Positions 1 through 8,874 of a stretch of 64,000 nucleotides of DNA are shown here, one piece after another (within the stretch, counting starts at the first letter, position 1; each line of letters begins with the position of its first letter). The position numbers were made by a program, and so were the translations under genes. Under the pieces are notes generated by a model, which did no database searches, had not been told where the DNA came from, and saw only the letters and a program-made list of their open reading frames with translations. Source of the stretch: Salegentibacter salinarum (lineage in GTDB: Bacteria; Bacteroidota; Bacteroidia; Flavobacteriales; Flavobacteriaceae); the NCBI RefSeq assembly GCF_900168115.1, contig NZ_FUZC01000006.1, positions 62,001-126,000 of the forward strand, read 5' to 3'.

Positions 1-462
1 TTCCAAACTTATGCTGAAGTAGAATTTATGTTGGCCGAGGCCGCTTACAGATGGGGGTTAGGTGATGGCGATGTTGAAGGACATTATAAGGCCGGAGTTC
101 GAGCTGCCATGAATTACCTGGAATTGTATTCTCCCAGAGCAATAATTTCTAACGAGGCGATTGATGATTACCTTTCGGAAAATCCTTTTGATGAGACCAA
201 TGCCTTAGAACAAATTAATACGCAGTACTGGGCGGCTACTTTTTTAAATGAGTTAGAGTCCTATGCTAATTGGAGAAGAAGTGGATATCCCGATTTAACA
301 CCGGTGAACTATCCTGGTAATGTTACCAATGGAACAATTCCCCGAAGATTAACTTACATGACTTCAGAGCAATCAACTAATGCCGAGAACTATAATGCGG
401 CTATCCAGTCTCAGGGACCAGATTTACTAACCACTAGAATATGGTGGGATGTTGAACAATAA
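1..462 (+). CDS. SusD-family outer-membrane glycan-binding lipoprotein, C-terminal part (5' end outside window)
   Basis: The reading frame is open from base 1 and ends at 462, giving the last 153 residues. The opening segment FQTYAEVEFMLAEAAYRWGL, the later QYWAATFLNELESYANWRRSGYPDL and the terminal PRRLTY...ARIWWD-like ending (here TTRIWWD) are typical of the C-terminus of SusD-like proteins of the SusD_2 (PF12771) type. Such lipoproteins sit on the cell surface as the lid of a SusC TonB-dependent pore and bind oligosaccharides. Its SusC partner should lie just upstream of the window. It is followed by a hairpin terminator and then a GH3 and two GH29 enzymes on the same strand, so it probably belongs to that locus. 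The signal peptide and N-terminus cannot be seen. The family call is firm; the glycan is unknown. Confidence 0.85.
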   Translation, partial: FQTYAEVEFMLAEAAYRWGLGDGDVEGHYKAGVRAAMNYLELYSPRAIISNEAIDDYLSENPFDETNALEQINTQYWAATFLNELESYANWRRSGYPDLTPVNYPGNVTNGTIPRRLTYMTSEQSTNAENYNAAIQSQGPDLLTTRIWWDVEQ

Positions 463-553
463 TGCTTATTAAAAAAGGAAAATTTTATCTGAATTGATCG
501 GCATTATAAAGCATAAAAACTAAACAAGAAATTAAGTGTGTTAGTTAGTGAAG

Positions 554-588
554 ACTGGTTGGTGAGAGCCAGCCGGTTTTCTTTTTTT
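554..588 (+). terminator. Rho-independent terminator after susD
   Basis: ACTGGTTGG (554-562) and CCAGCCGGT (569-577) pair as a 9-bp stem with two G-U pairs around a 6-nt loop, followed by a run of T (578-588, one C). It lies 14 bases before the GH3 start. It may therefore reduce, rather than abolish, transcription of the enzymes relative to the SusCD pair. Confidence 0.65.
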
Positions 589-601
589 AATTAAAATTTT
601 C

Positions 602-2986
602 ATGAAAAAAATTTGCCTTTGTTTTTTACTTATTTCCAATGTTCTGTTTAGTCAGGATCAGGATTCTGCTTATAAAAATGCATCATTAAGTGTGGAAGAA
701 CGAGTAGATAATCTTTTGTCTTTAATGACATTAGAAGAAAAAATAGGCCAGCTTACCACACCGCTTGGTTGGAAGATGTATTCAAAGAACGGCGATGAAG
801 TGGATATAAGTGAGCTTTACAAAGAAGAAATTAGAGCCAGGCACATTGGGGGGTTATGGGGATTACTTAGAGCAGACCCCTGGACACAAAAAACCTTGGA
901 AACAGGACTCCATCCCAGGGAAGCTGCTAAAATTACTAACGAAATTCAAAAGTATGTAATTGAAAATAGCCGTTTAGGAATACCACTCTTGCTGGAAGAA
1001 GAAGCCATGCATGGGCATATGGCTATAGGTACTACCGTTTTTCCAACTGCGATTGGTCAGGCAAGCACCTGGAATCCTGAACTCATTAAGAGAATGGCTG
1101 AAACTATAGCTGAAGAAGTAAGAGCACAGGGAGCCAATGTAGGGTACGGGCCAATTGTAGACTTAGCAAGGGACCCAAGGTGGTCCCGGGTAGAAGAAAC
1201 ATTTGGCGAAGATCCTTACCTAATTTCAGAAATGGGAAAATCTATGGTTTCCGGATTTCAGGGAAACACAGCCGAAGATTTGAAGAGCGGAAAACATATT
1301 GCAGCTACTCTAAAACATTTCGCTGCTTATGGGGTCTCTGAGGGAGGGCATAATGGTGGTGCGGTGCTGGTGGGTGAGCGGGATTTATTCCAGAATTATA
1401 TGTATCCGGTAAAGGAAGCTGTTAATAGTGGAATCTTATCCATAATGACCGCATATAATTCTATTGACGGAATACCAAGTACTGCACACAAAGAATTACT
1501 TACAAATACTTTGAGACAAGAATGGGGTTTTGATGGATTCGTAATTTCCGATCTTGGTAGTATTGAAGGACTTCAGGGGAGCCATCATATTGTTACCACT
1601 GAAGTAGATGCCGCGGCAGTTGCTATGAATGCCGGTGTAGATGCAGATCTTGGAGGAAATGGTTTTGATGATGCGCTAATGAATGCCGTGAAAGCAGATA
1701 AAGTCTCTGAAGATAGAATAGATGAAGCAGTAAGAAGGGTGCTTAAGGTGAAATTCAAATTAGGACTTTTTGATAATCCCTATGTGGATGTTGAAAATGC
1801 CGAAAAGGTTGTTCGGAATCCAGAACATATAGAACTGGCAAAAGAAGTTGCCCTGCAGTCGGTGACTATGCTAAAAAACGAAAATAAGCTTTTGCCGTTA
1901 AGTAAAAATCTCAAAAATATAGCGGTAATCGGGTCTAATGCAGATTTGCAATATAACCAGCTAGGCGACTATACGGCACCTCAAGCAGAAGATAATATTG
2001 TAACTGTTCTGGAAGGAATCAAGAATAAAATGCCACAGGCAAACATTCAGTATATAAAGGGTACCGCCGTACGTGATACCACTCAGACTAACATACCTGC
2101 AGCTGTAGAGGCAGCCAAAAACGCTGAAGTGGCTATAGTTGTTTTAGGAGGTTCCAGTGCTAGGGATTTTAAAACAGAATATCAGGAAACAGGAGCAGCA
2201 ACAGTTTCTGCTTCAGAAGATGAAATTTTAAGTGATATGGAAAGCGGTGAAGGTTACGATCGCTCCACCTTACAATTAATGGGGAAACAATTGGAGCTAT
2301 TACAGGCTGTTGTGGCCTCAGGAACCCCAACGGTTTTAGTTCTTATTAAAGGCAGGCCCTTATTACTCAACTGGCCGTCAGAAAATGTACCCGCTATTCT
2401 GGATGCGTGGTATCCCGGGCAACAGGGTGGAAATGCTATTGCCGATGTGTTGTTTGGAGATTTTAATCCGGCAGGAAGATTACCGGTTTCAGTGCCAAAA
2501 TCTGTAGGGCAGTTGCCTGTTTATTATAACCACTGGTTCCCGGAACGTAGGGATTATGTAGAAATGGATGCTAAAGCATTGTATCCTTTTGGTCATGGGT
2601 TAAGTTATTCAGAATTTGAATATTCAGACTTAATCGTATCTGTAGAAGGAGAGGGTATTAATACTAGAGTGAACCTGAGTGTAAAAGTTAAGAATATAAG
2701 CGATAAAGATGGCGATGAGGTAGTACAGCTGTATTTAAGAGATATGGTGAGCGGTGTACTTAGTCCCGTAAAGCAGTTAAGGGGCTTTGAACGGGTTTCA
2801 ATCAAATCTGGAGAAACTAAGAACGTTCATTTTGAAATCCTTCCAAAGGAATTATCCCTGTTTAATGTGGATATGGAGCAGGTAGCAGAAGCGGGTGAAT
2901 TTAAAGTGATGATAGGAGCTTCTTCAGAAGATATTAGACTCAAAACTATTTTTCAATTATCAGAAAATATTACTATTAATAAATAA
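602..2986 (+). CDS. Glycoside hydrolase family 3 (beta-glucosidase/beta-xylosidase type), secreted
   Basis: The 794-residue protein begins with a signal peptide (cleavage near LFSQ, residue 18), so it is exported, probably to the periplasm. Residues ~35-385 form the GH3 N-terminal barrel, with the KHF motif at 238-240 and the nucleophile region GFDGFVISDLGS (Asp317). Residues ~415-660 form the alpha/beta sandwich domain, with a fibronectin-III-like domain at ~690-770. Retaining GH3 enzymes release terminal beta-linked sugars, most often glucose or xylose; the exact sugar cannot be read here. It is followed after 11 bases by two GH29 fucosidases, suggesting stepwise trimming of a fucosylated glycan such as xyloglucan or a pectin side chain (inference). 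Family assignment is very secure. Confidence 0.92.
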   Translation: MKKICLCFLLISNVLFSQDQDSAYKNASLSVEERVDNLLSLMTLEEKIGQLTTPLGWKMYSKNGDEVDISELYKEEIRARHIGGLWGLLRADPWTQKTLETGLHPREAAKITNEIQKYVIENSRLGIPLLLEEEAMHGHMAIGTTVFPTAIGQASTWNPELIKRMAETIAEEVRAQGANVGYGPIVDLARDPRWSRVEETFGEDPYLISEMGKSMVSGFQGNTAEDLKSGKHIAATLKHFAAYGVSEGGHNGGAVLVGERDLFQNYMYPVKEAVNSGILSIMTAYNSIDGIPSTAHKELLTNTLRQEWGFDGFVISDLGSIEGLQGSHHIVTTEVDAAAVAMNAGVDADLGGNGFDDALMNAVKADKVSEDRIDEAVRRVLKVKFKLGLFDNPYVDVENAEKVVRNPEHIELAKEVALQSVTMLKNENKLLPLSKNLKNIAVIGSNADLQYNQLGDYTAPQAEDNIVTVLEGIKNKMPQANIQYIKGTAVRDTTQTNIPAAVEAAKNAEVAIVVLGGSSARDFKTEYQETGAATVSASEDEILSDMESGEGYDRSTLQLMGKQLELLQAVVASGTPTVLVLIKGRPLLLNWPSENVPAILDAWYPGQQGGNAIADVLFGDFNPAGRLPVSVPKSVGQLPVYYNHWFPERRDYVEMDAKALYPFGHGLSYSEFEYSDLIVSVEGEGINTRVNLSVKVKNISDKDGDEVVQLYLRDMVSGVLSPVKQLRGFERVSIKSGETKNVHFEILPKELSLFNVDMEQVAEAGEFKVMIGASSEDIRLKTIFQLSENITINK

Positions 2987-2997
2987 AAAATTACAGG

Positions 2998-4440
2998 ATG
3001 CTGAAGATTAATAATATTAAGGCCGTTTTAGTTTTTGCCGTGGCATTTTCATTTCAGTTTATCCAGGCGCAGGAGGAGCAGGGCGTGCACCAGAGATCTG
3101 AAGCCTATATGGCACCCACAGATCCTTTAGTGAAGGAGAAACTTTCAAAATGGGAAAATCAGAAGTTCGGAATGTTGATTCACTGGGGAGTGTATTCGGT
3201 TCCGGGGATTATGGAATCCTGGAATTTATGTTCCGAAGACTGGATAGATCGCGATAGCACCATGGCTTATAACGATTATAAAAAATGGTACTGGAATCTG
3301 GATAAAATCTTCAATCCGGTAAATTTTGATCCTGAAAGTTGGGCAGACGCTGCAGACGCTGCAGGAATGAAATATATGGTCTTTACTACTAAGCACCATG
3401 ATGGTTTCAATATGTTTGATACACAGCAGAGCGATTATAAAATCACCAATGGCCCATTTCAAAATCACCCTAAAGCGAACGTGGCAAAACATATTTTTGA
3501 AGCTTTTAGGAAAAAAGATTTTATGGTAGGAGCCTATTTTTCAAAACCCGATTGGCATTCGCAGTATTTCTGGTGGGATAAATATGCTACTCCCAATAGA
3601 AATGCTAATTATGACATAGAGAAATATAGCTGGCGCTGGAACAAATTCAAAGAGTTTTCATTTAACCAGATTAGCGAGTTGATGCATGATTACGGAAGTA
3701 TTGATATTTTGTGGTTAGATGGTGGCTGGGTGCGACCAAAGGAAACCGTAAATGATGAAGTCAGGGCCTGGGGAGCTCCAATTCCTGAAGCTAGCCAGGA
3801 AATTGATATGCCTAAAATTGCAGAAATGGCAAGGGAAGCACAGCCGGGGATAATCTTTGCAGATCGTACCGTGCACGGGCCATACGAAAACTTTCTAACC
3901 CCCGAACGTACAATTCCTGAAACCAAACTGGAAAATCCCTGGGAAAGCTGTTTGCCACTTGGTAATAACTGGGGATATGTGCCATACGATCCTTTTAAAT
4001 CGCCTACCGCGGTTATTCACAGTCTTATTGAAGTAGTTGCTAAAGGAGGAAACCTTCTTTTAGGCGTTGGCCCAAAGCCCGATGGAACTTTACCTTTGGA
4101 AGTGGTTGACAAACTGGGAAAAATAGGAAACTGGCTTGATAAGAATGGAGAAGCTATTTACGATACTCATGCTATAGATAATTATCAGGATCAGAATACA
4201 TACTTTACAGCAAAAGGAAATAAAACTTACGCTATTGTAGTTTTTGAAGAAGGAAAAGAGATTCCACGATCAGTTAATTGGTCTAAGAATCTACCTTCGG
4301 ATAAGGCAAAGATCAAATTACTGCAAACCGGTAAAAAGGTTGATTTTAAAATAAAAGGAGATAGGGTTGAAATCACGCTTCCTAAAGAAATACGTTCGGC
4401 TAAGAATAGTGTAGCAATCGCTTTTTCCATAGAAAATTAG
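2998..4440 (+). CDS. GH29 alpha-L-fucosidase, secreted
   Basis: The 480-residue protein has a signal peptide (FSFQFIQAQ, cleavage near residue 25). The GH29 barrel follows: KFGMLIHWGVYSVPG at ~56-70, TTKHHDGFNMFD at ~130-141 and the nucleophile motif DILWLDGGW (Asp241). A short C-terminal beta domain closes the protein. GH29 enzymes are retaining exo-acting alpha-L-fucosidases that remove terminal fucose. The gene starts 11 bases after the GH3 and ends 5 bases before a second, clearly different GH29, so the three are one transcription unit. Having two fucosidases suggests two fucose linkages in the target glycan, or A-type and B-type specificities. The acid/base residue could not be assigned by eye. 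Confidence 0.92.
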   Translation: MLKINNIKAVLVFAVAFSFQFIQAQEEQGVHQRSEAYMAPTDPLVKEKLSKWENQKFGMLIHWGVYSVPGIMESWNLCSEDWIDRDSTMAYNDYKKWYWNLDKIFNPVNFDPESWADAADAAGMKYMVFTTKHHDGFNMFDTQQSDYKITNGPFQNHPKANVAKHIFEAFRKKDFMVGAYFSKPDWHSQYFWWDKYATPNRNANYDIEKYSWRWNKFKEFSFNQISELMHDYGSIDILWLDGGWVRPKETVNDEVRAWGAPIPEASQEIDMPKIAEMAREAQPGIIFADRTVHGPYENFLTPERTIPETKLENPWESCLPLGNNWGYVPYDPFKSPTAVIHSLIEVVAKGGNLLLGVGPKPDGTLPLEVVDKLGKIGNWLDKNGEAIYDTHAIDNYQDQNTYFTAKGNKTYAIVVFEEGKEIPRSVNWSKNLPSDKAKIKLLQTGKKVDFKIKGDRVEITLPKEIRSAKNSVAIAFSIEN

Positions 4441-4445
4441 AGAAA

Positions 4446-5906
4446 ATGATTCAAAAGCTAAGGAAAGCCATAGAAGGCATTTTTATACTGGCACTGGCAT
4501 TTTCCTGCCAGCAAAATAATCAGGTGGAATCGCCGGAAGCCATTGAGCCAACGCCCACCCAGGAGCAATTGGCCTGGCATAATATGGAAATGAATGCGTT
4601 TATTCATTTTACCACCAATACTTTTACAGATAAAGAATGGGGATATGGAGATGAATCTCCTGAGGTTTTTAATCCTACAGCTTTAGATGTAGACCAGTGG
4701 ATGCAAACCCTTAAAAAGGCAGGTTTTAAAGGGGTTATCCTTACGGCAAAACATCATGACGGTTTTGCTTTATATCCATCAGATTATACAGAACATGATA
4801 TCACCAATTCCCCATACAAAGATGGAGAAGGCGACCTGGTAAAAGAAGTTGCAGAATCTGCCCGGGAACACGGTTTGAAATTTGGAATTTACCTTTCCCC
4901 GTGGGATAGAAATCGTGCCGATTATGGCGAGACATCTTATGTTGAATATTACAGGAATCAGCTTCAAGAGGTATTTACAAACTATGGGGATATTTTTGAA
5001 ATGTGGTTTGACGGTGCCAATGGCGGTGATGGTTATTATGGAGGAGCAGATGAAGAGCGGCGTATAGACAAACAAAATTATTACGACTGGCCAACAACTT
5101 TAAGCATGGTTGAAGAAATTCAACCCTCAGTAATGTTTTTTAGTGATGCGGGACCCGATCTTCGGTGGGTAGGAAATGAAGAAGGAATTGGCGGAAAAAC
5201 TAATTGGAATATGATTTCTCCAGATACTCTTTATGCGGGGAAAGCAGGAATTGGTGATATTTTACAAACCGGTTCTAAAGATGGAACCGAATGGATTCCT
5301 GCAGAGGTTAATACGTCTATTCGTCCTGGTTGGTTTTACCATGAACATGAAGATTCGTTGGTTAAAACTCCCCAGGAATTATTTCAGGTTTATCTTCAAT
5401 CTGTAGGCCGAGGATCAACCTTGTTGCTTAATGTTCCGCCGGATAAGCGCGGACTTTTCCATGAGAATGATGTCGAGGCATTACTTGGAATGCGCAGGCT
5501 TATTGACAGTGTATTTGCAAATAATTTAGCTGAAAATGCACAAATTTCAGCAAGTTCTTATCGGGGAGAAAAGGAGAATTATTCTGCTGACAATTTAATC
5601 GATGGAGATCCTCAAACTTACTGGACCACCAATGATAATATTATTCAATCTTCTGTTGAAGTAAATTTTGAAAAAGAACACGAAGTGAATTATGTTTTGC
5701 TTCAGGAATATATAAAATTAGGACAGCGAATTAAGAGCTTTAATGTGGAAGCAAAAGTAAACGAGAAATGGGAACAGGTTGTCGAAGGTACAACTATAGG
5801 CTATAAACGGATCCTGGAAATTCCCTCGGTAAAAACTAAGGCGATCAAAATTAATTTTAAAGATGCCAGGGGAAACCCTGTAGTTTCTAATCTTGAAATT
5901 TATTAA
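4446..5906 (+). CDS. GH29 alpha-L-fucosidase with C-terminal F5/8 (discoidin) domain, lipoprotein
   Basis: The 486-residue protein begins with a lipoprotein-like signal ending LAFSC (Cys21), so it is probably anchored in the outer membrane. The GH29 barrel has ILTAKHHDGFALYPS at ~98-112 and the likely nucleophile in FEMWFDGANGG (Asp189). From ~residue 355 the sequence (ENAQISASSYRGE, DNLIDGDPQTYWTT) is a typical F5/8 type C / CBM32-like beta-sandwich, as found in many GH29-B enzymes. It is the last gene of the GH3-GH29-GH29 unit, 5 bases after the previous stop. GH29-B enzymes often prefer branched alpha-1,3/1,4-linked fucose, so it may complement the first fucosidase (inference). No T9SS C-terminal sorting domain is visible. 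Confidence 0.9.
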   Translation: MIQKLRKAIEGIFILALAFSCQQNNQVESPEAIEPTPTQEQLAWHNMEMNAFIHFTTNTFTDKEWGYGDESPEVFNPTALDVDQWMQTLKKAGFKGVILTAKHHDGFALYPSDYTEHDITNSPYKDGEGDLVKEVAESAREHGLKFGIYLSPWDRNRADYGETSYVEYYRNQLQEVFTNYGDIFEMWFDGANGGDGYYGGADEERRIDKQNYYDWPTTLSMVEEIQPSVMFFSDAGPDLRWVGNEEGIGGKTNWNMISPDTLYAGKAGIGDILQTGSKDGTEWIPAEVNTSIRPGWFYHEHEDSLVKTPQELFQVYLQSVGRGSTLLLNVPPDKRGLFHENDVEALLGMRRLIDSVFANNLAENAQISASSYRGEKENYSADNLIDGDPQTYWTTNDNIIQSSVEVNFEKEHEVNYVLLQEYIKLGQRIKSFNVEAKVNEKWEQVVEGTTIGYKRILEIPSVKTKAIKINFKDARGNPVVSNLEIY

Positions 5907-5946
5907 ATAACCTTATTATGTTTTTGAGAAAGTGCTTACAACGAAT

Positions 5947-5970
5947 GGAAGAAATTTCATCTTCCCTTTT
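5947..5970 (+). terminator. Weak hairpin terminator candidate after GH29
   Basis: GGAAGA (5947-5952) and TCTTCC (5960-5965) form a 6-bp stem with a 7-nt loop followed by CTTTT. A second hairpin, CTTCCTTT/AAAGGAAG with an AAAA loop, lies at 6066-6085 but has no T tail. One of them may end the fucosidase transcript. The rest of the 287 bases between the GH29 and cutC shows nothing I recognise. Confidence 0.35.
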
Positions 5971-6193
5971 ACTAGATAATCGAGATTTAAATACCCCAAG
6001 CTTACCTTAAAATCAAAATAATTGTTCATTATGAATGCAGTGTACGTATTCTATGAGGTAATTTGCTTCCTTTAAAAAAAGGAAGTAGAATATTTTCTCC
6101 GGGTTTTTTATTAAAGATAAGAGCTAATAAAACCGTAGTTTAATAGAAAAGCTTTTAGGATATTGAATATGTTGGTTTATAGTTATTCAGAGA

Positions 6194-6835
6194 ATGTCAG
6201 AGAGTAGACCTTATGTCAAAGAAGCCTGTATAGAAACTTTAGAACAGGCGATTGCTGCTGAAAATAAAGGAGCAGATCGGATTGAACTTTGCTCAAATTT
6301 ACAACTTGAGGGATTAACACCTTCAAATGATTTAATTGTACAGGTCCTTGATAAGATTAATATTCCAGTTAGGGTGATGATACGTCCCCGTACCGGTAAT
6401 TTTTTGTATTCAGAAAAAGAAATAACTGAGATGAAAAGAACAGTTATTACTTGTAAAAACCTGGGAGTAGAAGGAGTCGTTTTTGGAGTTTTAAAGGCAG
6501 ATAAAACTTTGGATATTGATATAATCTCGATGTTAACTAATCTGGCGTTTCCTTTAAATGTAGTTATACATAAAGCTATAGATAATACGCCTGATTTATT
6601 AAAAGAATTCGAAAAATTAAAAGCAATTAAAGGGATATCAACTATACTAACATCTGGTGGGGCTAAAACGGCAATTGAAGGTTGTGGTGTTTTAAAAGAA
6701 ATGATAGCAACCTCACAAAATGCTATTGAAATAATGCCGGCTGGTAAAATTACTTTTGAGAATCTTTCAGAAATACATTGCCTGTTAGGAGCCTCTGCAT
6801 ATCACGGAAAACAAATCGTTGGAAAACTTAGCTAA
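6194..6835 (+). CDS. cutC: CutC family protein
   Basis: The 213-residue protein has no signal peptide and is cytoplasmic. It shows the CutC (PF03932) signatures: KEACIETLEQAIAAENKGAD followed by RIELCSNLQLEGLTPSNDL (residues ~8-46), VRVMIRPRTGNFLYSE at ~59-74, and the barrel end ILTSGGAKTAIEG. CutC was named for copper homeostasis in E. coli, but that role has been questioned and the biochemical function is not settled. It is a TIM-barrel protein. The gene stands alone between a fucosidase locus and a convergent BLUF gene, so context does not help. In some Bacteroidota cutC lies near glycan-degradation loci, which fits here. The family is clear and the function is not. Confidence 0.88.
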   Translation: MSESRPYVKEACIETLEQAIAAENKGADRIELCSNLQLEGLTPSNDLIVQVLDKINIPVRVMIRPRTGNFLYSEKEITEMKRTVITCKNLGVEGVVFGVLKADKTLDIDIISMLTNLAFPLNVVIHKAIDNTPDLLKEFEKLKAIKGISTILTSGGAKTAIEGCGVLKEMIATSQNAIEIMPAGKITFENLSEIHCLLGASAYHGKQIVGKLS

Positions 6836-6924
6836 TTTAAAAGCAGCTCAGCCTAATTTCCTGACTATTCGAATTATATATGTAAACTTTAGGAAAAATA
6901 GAAGCCTTATCTAATTTTATTAGT

Positions 6925-7332
6925 TTAATGAGTATCAATAAAAGTTTTCAGCATTCTCTCCATAATTTTTCTGAGATCCCAGGGTAAGCCTTCCAGAGTA
7001 TCGGTATATTCTTTCGGGATCACAGTTAAATATTTTATATCACCGGTGATGATATCAGTTTTATAACCGTCAAAAGCACCCTGTTCTATATCGCGACCAA
7101 TAACCTGGATAATTCCGTAATGACGGGGATCTTTTTTTATAGTTTCAAATAAATCGAGTATAAATACCTTTTCTCCTTCAATAATTTGAAAAAAATTACC
7201 TTCAGAATATAACAAAAGTCCTTTAACACCAGATGAGGTATTATTTGTGAAACTTCCCTCTAATAGCTGTTCCACCTGCATGTCACTTGTTTCTTCGGTT
7301 TTGTTACTCACGTAACATATAGCATGTCTCAC
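6925..7332 (-). CDS. BLUF domain blue-light sensor protein
   Basis: The 135-residue protein is essentially a lone BLUF domain. It starts RHAICYVSNK, with the conserved flavin-contacting Tyr (Tyr7). An Asn lies just before SSGVKGLLLYSEGNFFQIIEGE, where the conserved Gln of the FFQIIEGE motif is also present. The pattern continues with the DPRHYGIIQ segment. BLUF domains bind FAD non-covalently and change hydrogen bonding of this Tyr-Gln-Asn network in blue light. A C-terminal extension of ~35 residues probably forms capping helices, and there is no attached output domain. The start codon is GTG (7332-7330); no ATG lies in frame before the upstream stop at 7354. The gene is divergent from a PqiA-like gene 162 bases away. 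The output partner is unknown. Confidence 0.85.
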   Translation of the reverse strand: MRHAICYVSNKTEETSDMQVEQLLEGSFTNNTSSGVKGLLLYSEGNFFQIIEGEKVFILDLFETIKKDPRHYGIIQVIGRDIEQGAFDGYKTDIITGDIKYLTVIPKEYTDTLEGLPWDLRKIMERMLKTFIDTH

Positions 7333-7494
7333 CTGTGAATTCTTTAAAAAGTATCAATTAAGATACAACAACCTCAAGCCGATGCTCATCTATTTGTATT
7401 TTAATTATGATGAGTTAAATAATATTTCAGCAGAAAGATCTCACAGAATTTATCCGGATTAATGGAGTACCTTTAAAGAATACTTCGCAACATT

Positions 7495-8805
7495 ATGGCT
7501 ATAAATATAAAGCGTATTCTTCTTGTTTTATTTACGGGTTTTTTGGTGTGCTTAGCTGGGTGGAGTAGCTTTCTGGTTTATAAATATTCTTCTGAAGCTG
7601 CAGAAATCAAGAAAGATTACAGTGAGCTTAATAGCATCACCCACGGACTACTTTCAGTAAATATCTGGAGAGACCATTTAACGAATATGGTTTTAAACCG
7701 TATTGATGAATTTGAATTTACTCCTGCGCAGGAAGATACGCTTGTGTTGCAGGTAGAAAATATTCTCATGGCCGGGATTGATAAGGGCGATAGTTTAATG
7801 GACCTTAAACAAAAGAGTTTAAAGGGAAAACTAAGAAAGTTTGCCGTAAGAACGTTGGTGCCCGAAGAAAAGATAAGGGCGCTGGTACCTATGTTCGCTC
7901 AAACTATTGTAGATGAAATTCAGCAACCGGAAAATAAAGAAGCGCTTAAATACGTCATTAAAAGTAAACTGCAGGAATACAGTGATATGACCCACGCAGA
8001 TTCTGAAACTGCTGTTGTAAGACTAAATTCACTTTTTGATAAATATGAAGTTACCGGCCTTAAAGATTTTAACCGAAAAACTTCAGAAAGATTAAAGACC
8101 CTGGAGGATCAAACCTACAATCATACTTATATTTTGCTCGGTATCATTGTGGCTTTTCTTTTTATTTGGTGGTTGTTAAGAAATCAATTTTTCTTACATA
8201 CACCAATGTTTATTATTTCGGTGATTTTATCCCTTGTAGTTCTTTTCGCAGGGTTAACTGCACCAATGATAGAAATAGATGCGCGTTTTCAGCAAGTAAA
8301 TTTTTTATTGATTGGGGAACAAATCACTTTTAACGATCAGGTAATTTTCTTTCAAAGTAAAAGTATTCTGCAGGTAATAGATATTTTGTTTCAAACAGGA
8401 AAGGTAGATTCTTTTTTCGTGGGAATTCTAATTCTCGCATTTAGTATTATTTTTCCCGTGGCTAAACTTGTTTCCACTCAGATTTACCTGGCTGGGAGCG
8501 AAAAAATAAGAAGAAGCAAAATTCTGAAATTCTTCGCTTTTAAATCAGGAAAATGGAGTATGGCAGATGTTTATGTGATTGCAATATTTATGGCTTATAT
8601 AGGGTTTCAGGGTATCTTGGACCATCAACTTACTAATGCGAATGTTGAAACTGAATCCCTCGTGAGTATTTCTACCAACCAAACATCGTTGCAGCCGGGA
8701 TTCATTATTTTTATAGCCTTCGTCTTGTTCAGCCTTGTACTTTCTACAATTCTTAAAAAGATCACGGTTTTAGATAAGTCAGGTTTGGAAGGAAAAAGCG
8801 CTTAA
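7495..8805 (+). CDS. PqiA-like (paraquat-inducible protein A family) inner-membrane protein
   Basis: The 436-residue protein has one N-terminal membrane segment (~7-28) and a soluble, charged region of ~180 residues. Several membrane helices follow: ~209-229, ~237-257, ~305-325, ~355-375 and ~400-420. The C-terminal half fits the PqiA family (PF04403): GLTAPMIEIDARFQQ after the first helix pair, IIFPVAKLVSTQIYL, and KSGKWSMADVYVIAIFMAYIG. PqiA partners with MCE-domain PqiB in E. coli envelope lipid homeostasis. No MCE gene is adjacent here, so the role may differ. The large N-terminal domain is unlike E. coli PqiA and I do not recognise it. The gene converges with the histidine kinase gene, 69 bases downstream. 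Confidence 0.75.
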   Translation: MAINIKRILLVLFTGFLVCLAGWSSFLVYKYSSEAAEIKKDYSELNSITHGLLSVNIWRDHLTNMVLNRIDEFEFTPAQEDTLVLQVENILMAGIDKGDSLMDLKQKSLKGKLRKFAVRTLVPEEKIRALVPMFAQTIVDEIQQPENKEALKYVIKSKLQEYSDMTHADSETAVVRLNSLFDKYEVTGLKDFNRKTSERLKTLEDQTYNHTYILLGIIVAFLFIWWLLRNQFFLHTPMFIISVILSLVVLFAGLTAPMIEIDARFQQVNFLLIGEQITFNDQVIFFQSKSILQVIDILFQTGKVDSFFVGILILAFSIIFPVAKLVSTQIYLAGSEKIRRSKILKFFAFKSGKWSMADVYVIAIFMAYIGFQGILDHQLTNANVETESLVSISTNQTSLQPGFIIFIAFVLFSLVLSTILKKITVLDKSGLEGKSA

Positions 8806-8874
8806 ATTTTAAAGGGATTTAATTGATGATAAGATGAAATATGGATTAATACTTCGCTGTACTTTCCTTTCCTC

